Origin: Metaruminococcus_A sp050943475
GTDB taxonomy: Bacteria; Bacillota; Clostridia; Oscillospirales; Ruminococcaceae
Assembly: GCA_050943475.1 (NCBI GenBank)
Contig: JBMNPF010000003.1
Span: forward strand, 62,001 to 126,000
Length of the DNA stretch: 64,000 nt
Direction: 5' to 3'
In this document: positions 34,655-42,473 of the stretch, one piece after another
Position numbering within the stretch: the first letter of the stretch is position 1
How the letters are laid out: each line of letters begins with the position of its first letter
Program-made: the position numbers and the translations under genes
The notes under the pieces: model-generated
The model's database searches: none
Seen by the model: only the letters and a program-made list of their open reading frames with translations
What the model was told of the DNA's origin: nothing

Positions 34655-35355
34655 AGTCCCGCCCCCTCTCCTGAAAGCGGCTTTTTAAACAGGGTCAGCA
34701 CCGCGAGCATCAGCAGCATAGCGGGCAGGATGAACTGCTCCGCCCCGAACACCAGCAGGCTGAGCAGCGAGGCCGCCACCCCAATGACCGCCGGCAGGTG
34801 CCGTTTCTGCGACCGCCACTGGTCGATGAAGATGACCACAAACAACGCCGTCATCACAAAATCTATTCCCTTGGTGTCAAAGGCGATGAGCCCGCCCACC
34901 AGTCCGCCGATGGTCGCGCCCGCTACCCAGTAAATATGGTTGAGCAGCGTCACAAAAAACATGAACCATCCCCGGTCCACCCCTTCCGGCGGCTCCTTCA
35001 TACAGTTGATGGTAAAGGATTCATCACACATTCCAAAGATTAAGTACCATTTCTTTTTACCAACACCCTTGTACCGTTCCAGCATTGAAATGCCGTAAAA
35101 CAGGTGCCGCGCGTTGACCATCAGGGTGAGCAGAAAGGCGTAGAGCGGCTGAAAGGCTGAGGTCAGCAGCGAAACGGTCACAAATTCCATTGACCCTGCA
35201 AAGATGGTAAGGCTCATCACCATTGGCCAGACAAAAGAAAAGCCCTTGCTGTTCATGTAAATTCCATACGCAATCCCCAAAAACAGAAATCCCGCGCAGA
35301 TGGGCAGCGTCAGCGGAAACGCCGCGCGCAGCGCCTTTCGTTTGGTACCCGGCAA
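34651..35355 (-). CDS. azlC: AzlC-type branched-chain amino acid exporter subunit
   Basis: This 234-residue membrane protein has the family sequences ICAGFLFLGIAYGIYMNSKGFS, MSLTIFAGSMEFVTVSLL, LMVNARHLFYGISML and FGMCDESFTINC. It forms the main channel subunit with AzlD. The start is TTG (35355-35353) six bases after GGGGGG. The consensus promoter upstream drives azlC-azlD-acetyltransferase. Confidence 0.93.
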   Translation of the reverse strand: MPGTKRKALRAAFPLTLPICAGFLFLGIAYGIYMNSKGFSFVWPMVMSLTIFAGSMEFVTVSLLTSAFQPLYAFLLTLMVNARHLFYGISMLERYKGVGKKKWYLIFGMCDESFTINCMKEPPEGVDRGWFMFFVTLLNHIYWVAGATIGGLVGGLIAFDTKGIDFVMTALFVVIFIDQWRSQKRHLPAVIGVAASLLSLLVFGAEQFILPAMLLMLAVLTLFKKPLSGEGAGL

Positions 35356-35387
35356 ACAAAGCCCCCCTTTTTTGACAGATTAATTTT

Positions 35388-35417
35388 ATCATAACCTCTG
35401 TGCGGCGCCGCTGTCAA
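35388..35417 (-). promoter_or_regulatory. azlCD promoter
   Basis: TTGACA (35417-35412), an 18-base spacer and TATGAT (35393-35388) on the minus strand. No T-box or other leader fits in the short 5' region. Confidence 0.75.
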
Positions 35418-36067
35418 GAATCGTGATACTGTGCAGGGAACACAGCAAAACCCACCCGCTTTCGGAGCCCCTGCGTTTTCATCGAACTGCTTTGGGTGAA
35501 AAGCAGCCTGCGCCCTGTACGAACCGCTTTGCACGAGTTCACGCACATATCGGAATGCATCCAGCCATAATGGGCAAATCCATCCTCTCGTGTTGATCCT
35601 TATTGTCCGGTCCCGCCCCTACGCTGTCCCCAAGCTGGCTTCGGGCAAATACGGTCCTGTGTCGCGTCGGTTCCCCTCCGCATGTTTCATTCTCCAAAGC
35701 ATACCCGTTTACAGCAAACCAGACTGGCCTTTCTTCCGTCTCTGTGGCGATCCTGTATCCGCTTTCCGGTTTTCTCCCCTCACAGACAACCCGTTTTCCA
35801 GAATTCCCCATCCTATAATTGCGTTCTCTGCCCGTTCATGTTATAATTTTTTTAAAGAACCAGAAAAACGAACCAAAATTTCATTTGATTCTTGAACAAC
35901 ATCATCGGAGTTCGGGAGCTGCTACGCATTTACCCGTATGGCTTCGGTTTCGTTCCCTGCCGGCCCGCCGGCTGTGCAGCATTCTTATCCGGCTCGCTTT
36001 TCCGCCTGGAAAAGCCTGTCCATACATCCGCACCCTATCAATCAACCCAACAAGGAGGAAAACTACT
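35418..36067. other. Gene-free interval between azlC and the second aldo/keto reductase
   Basis: About 650 bases. Open frames run through it on both strands but lack ribosome binding sites and family resemblance. The only clear signal is the AAGGAGG immediately before 36068. Confidence 0.45.
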
Positions 36068-37183
36068 ATGGAATACCGCAGCATGAAGGACGCAAAAGCC
36101 AGCCTGCTCGGCTTCGGCTGCATGCGTTTCCCCATCCGGGAGGATGGCAAAATCGATCGTCCCCGTTCCTTCAAAATGCTCGACGCCGCTTATGACGCCG
36201 GCGTTACCTACTACGACACCGCCTACCCCTACCACGCCGGGGAAAGCGAGCTGGTCGTCGGCGAATGGCAGAAAACCAAACCGCGCGAAAGCCTGCTCAT
36301 TGCCACCAAATATCCAAGCTGGGATCTTAAAGAAGCCGGGGATATTGAGAAAACCTTAAACGAACAACTCGGCAAGCTCCAGACCGATTACATCGACTTT
36401 TACCTTCTGCATGCCCTCAATGCCGAGCGCTGGGAAAAATATAAGAGCGTAGGCATCTTTAAAATCCTTGATGATCTCAAAGCCAAAGGCCTTGTCCGCC
36501 ACATCGGGTTCTCGTTCCATGACGACTATCCGGTTTTTGAAGAAATCATCAACGCCTATGACTGGGATTTCTGCCAGATCCAGCTCAATTACATGGACAA
36601 CGAGTACCAGGCCGGTGTCAAGGGCTGCGCTCTCGCCAAAGAAAAAGGCATCCCCATCGTTGTGATGGAACCGATTAAGGGCGGCAGTCTTGCCAACCCG
36701 CCGGAGGAAATCCGTTCGCATTTTGAGGCGCTTCACCCGGATTGGTCGCCTGCTTCCTGGGCGCTGCGCTGGTGCGCCGAGCAGGACAGCGTCAAGGTCA
36801 TCCTCTCCGGTATGAGCACCGAAGAACAGGTGGCGGACAACCTCAAGACCTTTTCCAGCATTGTTCCGCTCGCCAAAGCGGATTTTGACGCCATCGCGGA
36901 AGCAGCCGTCCTGTACCGCAAACGCATTCTGGTTCCCTGCACCGGCTGCCGGTACTGCATGCCATGTCCCGCCGGCGTCCATATTCCGAATGTCTTTACC
37001 ATTTACAACGACGCCAGCATCTACCAGAACAAAGAAGGTGCCAAACGCCAGTACGACAATCTCGACGAGGGCGCAGGCGCGGAATCCTGTATTGCATGCG
37101 GTGCCTGCATGGAGCACTGCCCGCAGTCCCTCCAAATCCCGGATTTCATGAAGGACATTGCCGCTTGGGCGAAAACCCTTTAA
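36068..37183 (+). CDS. Aldo/keto reductase with C-terminal 2x[4Fe-4S] domain (second copy)
   Basis: This 371-residue paralogue of 15884-17014 has the same AKR barrel (LLGFGCMRFPI, YYDTAYPYHAGESE, LLHALNAE, LVRHIGFSFHDDY, PIVVMEPIKGG) and the same ferredoxin-like tail (CTGCRYCMPCPAGVHIP, CIACGACMEHCPQSLQIP). The first cluster motif is C-x2-C-x2-C-x-C rather than C-x2-C-x2-C-x3-C. ATG 36068 follows AAGGAGG; the frame extending upstream to 35819 is not homologous. The substrate is unknown. Confidence 0.92.
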   Translation: MEYRSMKDAKASLLGFGCMRFPIREDGKIDRPRSFKMLDAAYDAGVTYYDTAYPYHAGESELVVGEWQKTKPRESLLIATKYPSWDLKEAGDIEKTLNEQLGKLQTDYIDFYLLHALNAERWEKYKSVGIFKILDDLKAKGLVRHIGFSFHDDYPVFEEIINAYDWDFCQIQLNYMDNEYQAGVKGCALAKEKGIPIVVMEPIKGGSLANPPEEIRSHFEALHPDWSPASWALRWCAEQDSVKVILSGMSTEEQVADNLKTFSSIVPLAKADFDAIAEAAVLYRKRILVPCTGCRYCMPCPAGVHIPNVFTIYNDASIYQNKEGAKRQYDNLDEGAGAESCIACGACMEHCPQSLQIPDFMKDIAAWAKTL

Positions 37184-37214
37184 TTTGCCATTATAAAAAA
37201 TCCCGGCTTGTATG

Positions 37215-37284
37215 ATATGTTCCCTTTGAGGTAAGCAGTGCAAAAAAGAAAGCACTGAAAAATCTTGAAGGGAGCATATTTTTT
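37215..37284 (+). ncRNA. Two-tier stem-loop ending in a T tract (structured terminator or small RNA)
   Basis: An outer stem of about 18 pairs (37215-37232 with 37262-37279, several G-U) encloses an inner six-pair hairpin (CAGTGC 37236-37241 with GCACTG 37252-37257). It is followed at once by T6. It lies 31 bases after the aldo/keto reductase stop and is larger than the other terminators of this window. It may be a simple terminator or a small structured RNA. The rest of 37285-37419 shows no gene. Confidence 0.5.
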
Positions 37285-37421
37285 CTGCTGCAGGTTCGCG
37301 CTGCACTTGCGCCGTAATCACCCTGGCGCTTTCACGGGTGCCGGTAGACGCTCCGTCCACCGCCCGGGAGGCTCCTGCTCCCTCCAGCCAAATGCCCTCA
37401 CATCTTTCTTACACCATACAA

Positions 37422-37455
37422 AAAAGAGGTATGCCGTTTTTGGCATACCTCTTTT
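37422..37455 (-). terminator. Terminator of the corrinoid protein gene
   Basis: A 14-base-pair perfect stem (AAAAGAGGTATGCC / GGCATACCTCTTTT) around GTTTTT, 21 bases below the stop, with T tracts on both strands. Confidence 0.85.
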
Positions 37456-37475
37456 GGCGTTTATCAATTAGCTGC

Positions 37476-38105
37476 TTATGCTTCTACAATGCTCAGCGCC
37501 GCGTCCGCTGCGGCCGACGCATTGTCGGTGTAGCAGTCCGCTCCAATGGTGTCGCAGAAGCTCTGGGTAACCGGCGCGCCGCCGATCATGATCTTGCAGT
37601 CCATCCCTTTAGCTTTCGCAAGGTCGACAATCTCTTTCATCTGGCCCATGGTGGTGGTGAGCAGCGCGGAACAGCAAATTGCCTTAGCGTCGTTCTCCTC
37701 CGCCGCCTCGATGAATTTTTCCGGCGCCACGTCAACGCCCAGGTCAACCACATTGATGTTTTTGCTCTCCATCATCATTTTGACCAGGTTTTTGCCAATG
37801 TCGTGCAGGTCGCCCTTGACGGTGCCGATGATAACGGTGCCCTTCGGCTCAAAGCCTTCGGCAATGAGCTTCGGCTTGAGCACCTCAATGCCCATATTCA
37901 TTGCACGTGCGGAGATGAGAACCTCCGGTACAAAGACTTCGTTGTTTTTAAACTTTTCACCAATGATGTTCATACCCGAAAGCAGGCCCTGCTCCAGAAT
38001 CTCCTGCGGGGAAACGCCCTCGTCCAGCGCCTGAGCCACCAGCTCCTTGACCTTCGGTGCGCGGCCCTGCTGCAAAAATGTGCTCATTTCATCTAATATG
38101 CTCAT
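37476..38105 (-). CDS. Cobalamin-binding corrinoid protein of a methyltransferase system
   Basis: This 209-residue protein has an N-terminal helical cap (residues 1-85, VSPQEILEQGLLSGMNIIGEKF, NNEVFVPEVLISARAMN) and a C-terminal B12-binding Rossmann domain with the DLHDIGKN (DxHxxG) motif, DLGVDV and IGGAPV. It is of the MtaC/MtbC/MttC type that carries methyl groups from methanol, methylamines or methoxy compounds to tetrahydrofolate. No cognate MttB/MtaB methyltransferase lies in the window. It starts inside the end of the PocR-AraC gene (17-base overlap), so the two are cotranscribed. Confidence 0.93.
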   Translation of the reverse strand: MSILDEMSTFLQQGRAPKVKELVAQALDEGVSPQEILEQGLLSGMNIIGEKFKNNEVFVPEVLISARAMNMGIEVLKPKLIAEGFEPKGTVIIGTVKGDLHDIGKNLVKMMMESKNINVVDLGVDVAPEKFIEAAEENDAKAICCSALLTTTMGQMKEIVDLAKAKGMDCKIMIGGAPVTQSFCDTIGADCYTDNASAAADAALSIVEA

Positions 38106-39327
38106 AACCATTCTCCTTCTGTGCTGTTAATGTAATATTTCCACGGCTTTCCCGGTATCTCTTGGGCGAGACGCCGACCTGCCGCTTAAAGACTTTGGTA
38201 AAATAACTCTGGTCCTCAAATCCGCACTCGCTTGCAACCTCCACCAGCGCGCTGTCGTTGTCCAACAACATGAGCTTCGCCTTGTCAATCCGCACCTTGT
38301 TGATGAAAGACGAAAGGCTTTCCCCCGTCTCCTCTTTGAAAATGCGGGATAAATAGGACTTGCTCAGGCAGACATAGGCGGCTGCATCGTCCAGCGTGAT
38401 CTTCTCCGCAAAGTGGTTTTTTACATATTCTGCGGCCTTGAACACCACATCCGAATGCTTGATGTGCGAAAAATCAAAGGAATAATCAATGAAACGGTGC
38501 ATCAGGGTTGAAAGCCAGGCCCCAATTTCCTCTACCGATGAAAGCCGCTCCACCTCTTTGATGAAGTTTTCGTTGCAGACAAAAATTTCGTTTAAATCCG
38601 CGCCAGCTTCAATCGTCGCCCGGGATATCACCACCGCCAGCTCCAGTGCCCGCGCCTTCATGACATCCAGGTCGTACTCCGCCACAAAATAAATATGCCC
38701 CAAAAGCTCGTTGAGCAGCTGCTGGGAACCCTTTTTGTCCTTGCGGTAGATCATGGCCTGCAATTTCTTTTCGGTATCAATGGGGTACGCGGTGTTGCCC
38801 TCCCGGAACTTCTGCCCCGCGCTGTAAAGCTCATTTAACACCTTTTCCTGTTCGTAAATGACGGTTCCCGCAAGGTTGTGGGTCCGCCCGGAAATTCCGG
38901 TGGTCAGCAGCGCCATGGTCTCAGCAAGGTTGTTGACCCGTGCTGTTGAAAAAACCGGCAACAGTTTTAAATCGTCGGCAAAAATGCCGTCCTGCTCGCT
39001 GTAATCCTCCGGTTCCCCCATTAAAATCGGCCCTGCAACCAGCCCAAAGGCCAGCCGGCCCTGCTCATCACAGAGCGGGGAGGCCACAAACACCATCCCC
39101 ATCGGGCAATAATAAATGTATTTGCCGTTCCAGCGCAGCGCTTCGTTGCAACCGTACAAACACGTGTTGAGCGGATTGCAGTTTTCCTTGTGGCAGTAAC
39201 TGCAAAACCAGCCCTCTGCCGCGCCCGTTTGTTCCAAAAACTTTTTTTGAAGAACATCCACACCCCAAACTGGCGCCAGGGAAAGCCCTGTGAGATGTCT
39301 TGCACATGCCTTACACTGTTCAAGCAT
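38089..39327 (-). CDS. PocR-domain AraC-family transcriptional regulator
   Basis: This 412-residue regulator has an N-terminal PocR sensory domain (about 1-160, including YIYYCPMGMVFVASPL and RLAFGLVAGPIL), a middle helical region and a C-terminal AraC DNA-binding domain (ITLDDAAAYVCLSKSYLSRIFKEETGESL, VASECGFEDQSYFTKVFKRQVGVSPKRYRE). Eight cysteines fall in the first 74 residues (C5, C8, C42, C45, C50, C56, C60, C74). In methylotrophic acetogens such regulators control corrinoid methyltransferase operons, fitting the overlapping corrinoid gene. Confidence 0.92.
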   Translation of the reverse strand: MLEQCKACARHLTGLSLAPVWGVDVLQKKFLEQTGAAEGWFCSYCHKENCNPLNTCLYGCNEALRWNGKYIYYCPMGMVFVASPLCDEQGRLAFGLVAGPILMGEPEDYSEQDGIFADDLKLLPVFSTARVNNLAETMALLTTGISGRTHNLAGTVIYEQEKVLNELYSAGQKFREGNTAYPIDTEKKLQAMIYRKDKKGSQQLLNELLGHIYFVAEYDLDVMKARALELAVVISRATIEAGADLNEIFVCNENFIKEVERLSSVEEIGAWLSTLMHRFIDYSFDFSHIKHSDVVFKAAEYVKNHFAEKITLDDAAAYVCLSKSYLSRIFKEETGESLSSFINKVRIDKAKLMLLDNDSALVEVASECGFEDQSYFTKVFKRQVGVSPKRYRESRGNITLTAQKENGYEHIR

Positions 39328-39542
39328 TCCGGCCCACCCTTTTCCACAATTCCTCTTTATTATAGCGTTACCCTCTGCACCAATTATAGTACTTTTTTTT
39401 ACTTTTTGGTATATCGTTATGATATCCGAAAATCGCCGTCAGGTCAACCGTTTTCCCATTCTTTCTGCTCTCATGTATTCTCCCGATCATACCGTTTTTC
39501 CGTGCCCGTTAGCTTTTCCTCCCAAATCTTGTCCCGGGGAAC

Positions 39543-39571
39543 TTGCATAACGGCTGCATTTCCTGTATAAT
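39543..39571 (+). promoter_or_regulatory. Promoter and about 190-nt leader of the MATE gene
   Basis: TTGCAT (39543-39548), a 17-base spacer and TATAAT (39566-39571). The transcript would carry a leader to 39766 that is GC-rich, contains a T7 run at about 39653 and short repeats, but no riboswitch class I recognise. 39328-39542 holds only the start region of the divergent regulator. Confidence 0.6.
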
Positions 39572-39766
39572 AAAGCCAGTATCTTGCAGAAACGTAGCCC
39601 CGGCCCGTTCCGCTGGCGGCTGCATCAGCGCCCGGTCGCCCGCAAGGCTGCTTTTTTTGGCGCAAAAAATAGTTGCAAACGCAAGTATTTTGTTTCTGCC
39701 TCCCGCCGGTTTTATGCGGCAACATACAACAAACATCCTAAAATACATACAAGCAAAGGTGTCATT

Positions 39767-41167
39767 ATGCGATATTTCTTCAACGCTCAAAAAATGCTGC
39801 GCGGCAATCCGCCTGCCGGTGAAATCCCATCCGACCGGCAGGTCCTCCGTAATACCATTTCCATGGCGTGGCCCTCCATCATCGAATCTTTCCTTGTCGC
39901 TCTGGTCGGATTCATCGACACCATTATGGTCAGCACCCTCGGCGAAGAAGCCATTGCGGCCGTCGGCCTTACCACACAGCCCAAATTCATCGGTCTGGCG
40001 TTTTTCATTTCGCTCAATGTCGCCGTCTCAGCCATTGTCGCCCACCGCAAGGGAGAGGGCGACCAGGAAAGCGCCAACCGCGTTCTCATGCAGGCGCTCA
40101 TGATCACCCTCGCTATGACGGTAATCGTCAGCGTTGTCTGCGTCGCCTTTGCAGATCCCATCATCTGGTTCGCCGGCGCCAACCAAGACACCCACCAGGA
40201 CGCCATGGAGTACTTCCAAATCATCATGGGCGGTATGTTTTTTAACGTCGTTTCGCTCACCATCAACGCTGCACAGCGCGGCGCCGGCAATACCAAAATT
40301 GCCATGTATACCAACATTGTTTCCAACCTCGTCAACATTACTTTCAACTATCTGCTCATCGGCGGTAATCTCGGCTTCCCGAAGCTGGGCGTCAAAGGCG
40401 CCGCCATTGCCACCGTCATCGGCACCGTCGCCGCATTTGTTATGAGCGTCCTTTCCATCATGCACAAAGACGGCTTTCTTTGCTTCCGCCATGTTACCAA
40501 AAACGAATTTCGTTTTGACCGCCGCACCATCCGCTCCATTGTCAACATCGGCTCCAGTACCCTGACCGAACAAATTTTCCTGCGCATCGGCTTTCTGCTC
40601 TACTCCATCATCGTGGCAAACCTTGGCACCATGGCGTTTGCCGCACACCAAATTGGTATGAACCTCATGAGTCTCTCTTTCTCGTTTGGCGACGGTCTTT
40701 CGGTTGCAGCCGTGGCGCTGGTCGGCCAAAGCCTTGGCGCCAAGCGGGTAGATTTAGCCCGCATCTACGGCAGTACCTGCCAGCGGATGGGCATTCTGTT
40801 CTCCTGTGCGCTGTCGGTCATTTTCCTCACGCTGGGCCGCCCCATCTTCAGCCTGTTCTCAAATGACGCTGTCGTGCTGGATTACGGCGTCATGATTATG
40901 GCAGTTCTCACGGTGGTCGTTTTTCTTCAGATTTCACAGGTCGTCTTTTCCGGCTGTCTGCGCGGCGCAGGGGATGCCAAATACACCGCCCTCGTTTCGC
41001 TCATCAGCGTTGCCATTATCCGCCCCGGAGCTGGCTGGCTGCTCTGCTACCCGCTCGGCCTCGGATTATTTGGCGCCTGGGTCGGTCTCGCGTTTGACCA
41101 GCTCTCCCGCTTCCTCATGACCTACATCCGCTTCAAAAGCGGGCGCTGGACTCGGTTTGAAGTTTAG
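39767..41167 (+). CDS. MATE-family efflux transporter
   Basis: This 466-residue, twelve-helix exporter drives out drugs or metabolites with a sodium or proton gradient. AWPSIIESFLVALVGFIDTIMVSTLGEEAIAAVGL, QRGAGNTKIAMYTNIVSNLVNITFNYLLI and the second-half equivalents (MAFAAHQIGMNLMSLSFSFGDGLSVAAVALVGQ) are typical. ATG 39767 follows AAAGGTG; the frame upstream to 39584 lies within the leader. A terminator follows 57 bases after the stop. Confidence 0.93.
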   Translation: MRYFFNAQKMLRGNPPAGEIPSDRQVLRNTISMAWPSIIESFLVALVGFIDTIMVSTLGEEAIAAVGLTTQPKFIGLAFFISLNVAVSAIVAHRKGEGDQESANRVLMQALMITLAMTVIVSVVCVAFADPIIWFAGANQDTHQDAMEYFQIIMGGMFFNVVSLTINAAQRGAGNTKIAMYTNIVSNLVNITFNYLLIGGNLGFPKLGVKGAAIATVIGTVAAFVMSVLSIMHKDGFLCFRHVTKNEFRFDRRTIRSIVNIGSSTLTEQIFLRIGFLLYSIIVANLGTMAFAAHQIGMNLMSLSFSFGDGLSVAAVALVGQSLGAKRVDLARIYGSTCQRMGILFSCALSVIFLTLGRPIFSLFSNDAVVLDYGVMIMAVLTVVVFLQISQVVFSGCLRGAGDAKYTALVSLISVAIIRPGAGWLLCYPLGLGLFGAWVGLAFDQLSRFLMTYIRFKSGRWTRFEV

Positions 41168-41223
41168 GTGCATCATGCCGTTTTGTTTGCCGCAAAACAG
41201 CAGCCGTCTTAAAACACGCAAAC

Positions 41224-41261
41224 AAACGCCTCCCACGGCAGTATCCGCGGGAGGCGTTTTT
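41224..41261 (+). terminator. MATE gene terminator
   Basis: AAACGCCTCCC and GGGAGGCGTTT pair around a 14-base loop and are followed by TTTTT. Confidence 0.8.
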
Positions 41262-41402
41262 CCACTTTTACCATTTGCATCCAGGCAACTGGCCTTTTTT
41301 GCCGTGCCCTTCCCAGCCATATTTCTTCGACTTTATGTCAACAGCCACTCTGCGCGGCAGGGGTAAATTGCTTGTCCAGCTCAGGACAGAGTTTATAAAA
41401 GC

Positions 41403-41426
41403 GGTGCGGGGATTTCGCCCCGCACC
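41403..41426 (-). terminator. Terminator of the small membrane protein gene
   Basis: GGTGCGGGG / CCCCGCACC with a six-base loop, followed on the minus strand by GCTTTTATAA, nine bases below the 41435 stop. Confidence 0.75.
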
Positions 41427-41434
41427 ACCTTCAT

Positions 41435-41827
41435 TTACCGCGTCTTTTGCCGCACCGCTATCAAGATGCTGTGCGTCGTTTCCACCAGCAACAATCCGCA
41501 TACAACCAAAACAACCGGCATGGTATAAGCATTAGCAAGGTACATTCCCACCGTGCTGAACATGACGATAAGATAAGCTGCATAAACCACGAACAGCAGC
41601 AAAGCTCCATACCATTTTCCAACCCGTGTATGCAGGCAATGGAAAACGCCCAGCACCATACCGAAACCAATCAGGCTCAGCATAGCATACCAGAAATACT
41701 GAAATTCAAAGGTCCGGCTGCGCATGTAATCCCAATATTCGGTTGCGCCATACAATCCGAACGGCAAAGCTACCGAAAGGAGCAAAAACACCCAATACAA
41801 AATACGGTGCCCAATTTTACCTTCCAT
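41435..41827 (-). CDS. Small four-helix membrane protein of unknown function
   Basis: A 130-residue protein with four hydrophobic segments (about 9-27, 45-65, 73-93 and 98-120) and no family I recognise. The ATG follows CAGGAGGG, a strong ribosome binding site, so it is very likely expressed. It stands alone between the MATE gene and the P-loop kinase. Confidence 0.7.
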   Translation of the reverse strand: MEGKIGHRILYWVFLLLSVALPFGLYGATEYWDYMRSRTFEFQYFWYAMLSLIGFGMVLGVFHCLHTRVGKWYGALLLFVVYAAYLIVMFSTVGMYLANAYTMPVVLVVCGLLLVETTHSILIAVRQKTR

Positions 41828-41883
41828 TCTGTTCCCTCCTGTCTGTCCTTCCTACGTCAACGCATTCCGGCGTTTGTCCCATT

Positions 41884-42396
41884 TTAACAAGGAGCGGTTT
41901 CAATCCGTTTTCGGATGGCCTCCACCGTCTCTTCCACCGTCATCTCTCCAACATCCAGCGGTACACCGCCCACCATCTCATACAGCGGCAGCCGCGCTAT
42001 GCTGCGTTCCACAATTTCCTCTTCCCGGAGACCCGCCTTCACATCGCTCCGCAGCCGTGCCCGCAGTACGTCCGGACTGCACACCAGCTTGAAGCGGTAC
42101 AGTTCATACGCACATCCCTCCAGCCGCCGGAGCAGTTCCTCCGCAATCGCTTCCTCCTGCATCACCCAACAGAATACAACATATTGAAAGGATGGGTTCT
42201 CCAAAAACTGCCGCAGCAGAAAGGCAATGTTCTCCAGCACCATCCGCTTGTTTTCCTCGCTGACCACAAATGGGTGCATCTTCCAACACCAGTCCCCGTC
42301 CAGGTAAACCGCTCCGTCCAATTCCCGGTACAGCCGCTCGGAAACCGTACTTTTGCCCGCGCCCATTGTCCCGCTAATGAAGATCAGCTTTTTCAC
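41884..42396 (-). CDS. P-loop AAA/kinase-like protein
   Basis: This 170-residue nucleoside/nucleotide-kinase-fold protein has a Walker A GTMGAGKST (residues 8-16), an acidic DGDWCWK segment near 32 and a C-terminal cluster of arginines (RARLRSDVKAGLREEEIVERSIARL) like a lid. Substrate unknown; similar stand-alone kinases act on small molecules. The start is GTG 42396 after GGGGG; the frame continues to 42471 through the cstA terminator, which makes the longer start unlikely. Confidence 0.75.
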   Translation of the reverse strand: MKKLIFISGTMGAGKSTVSERLYRELDGAVYLDGDWCWKMHPFVVSEENKRMVLENIAFLLRQFLENPSFQYVVFCWVMQEEAIAEELLRRLEGCAYELYRFKLVCSPDVLRARLRSDVKAGLREEEIVERSIARLPLYEMVGGVPLDVGEMTVEETVEAIRKRIETAPC

Positions 42397-42427
42397 CGGT
42401 ATCCCCCTTTCACTTTCAGTATAACAA

Positions 42428-42464
42428 AAAAACACCCTGCCGTACAGTAAGGCAGGGCGTTTTT
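42428..42464 (-). terminator. cstA terminator
   Basis: AAAACGCCCTGCC and GGCAGGGTGTTTT pair on the minus-strand RNA (one G-U) and are followed by TTTTG, ten bases below the cstA stop. Confidence 0.85.
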
Positions 42465-42473
42465 CAAACAAGG

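Noticed and set aside
35418..36067. Possible gene in the interval before the second aldo/keto reductase
   Set aside because: Several open frames cross it but none has a ribosome binding site or recognisable protein sequence.
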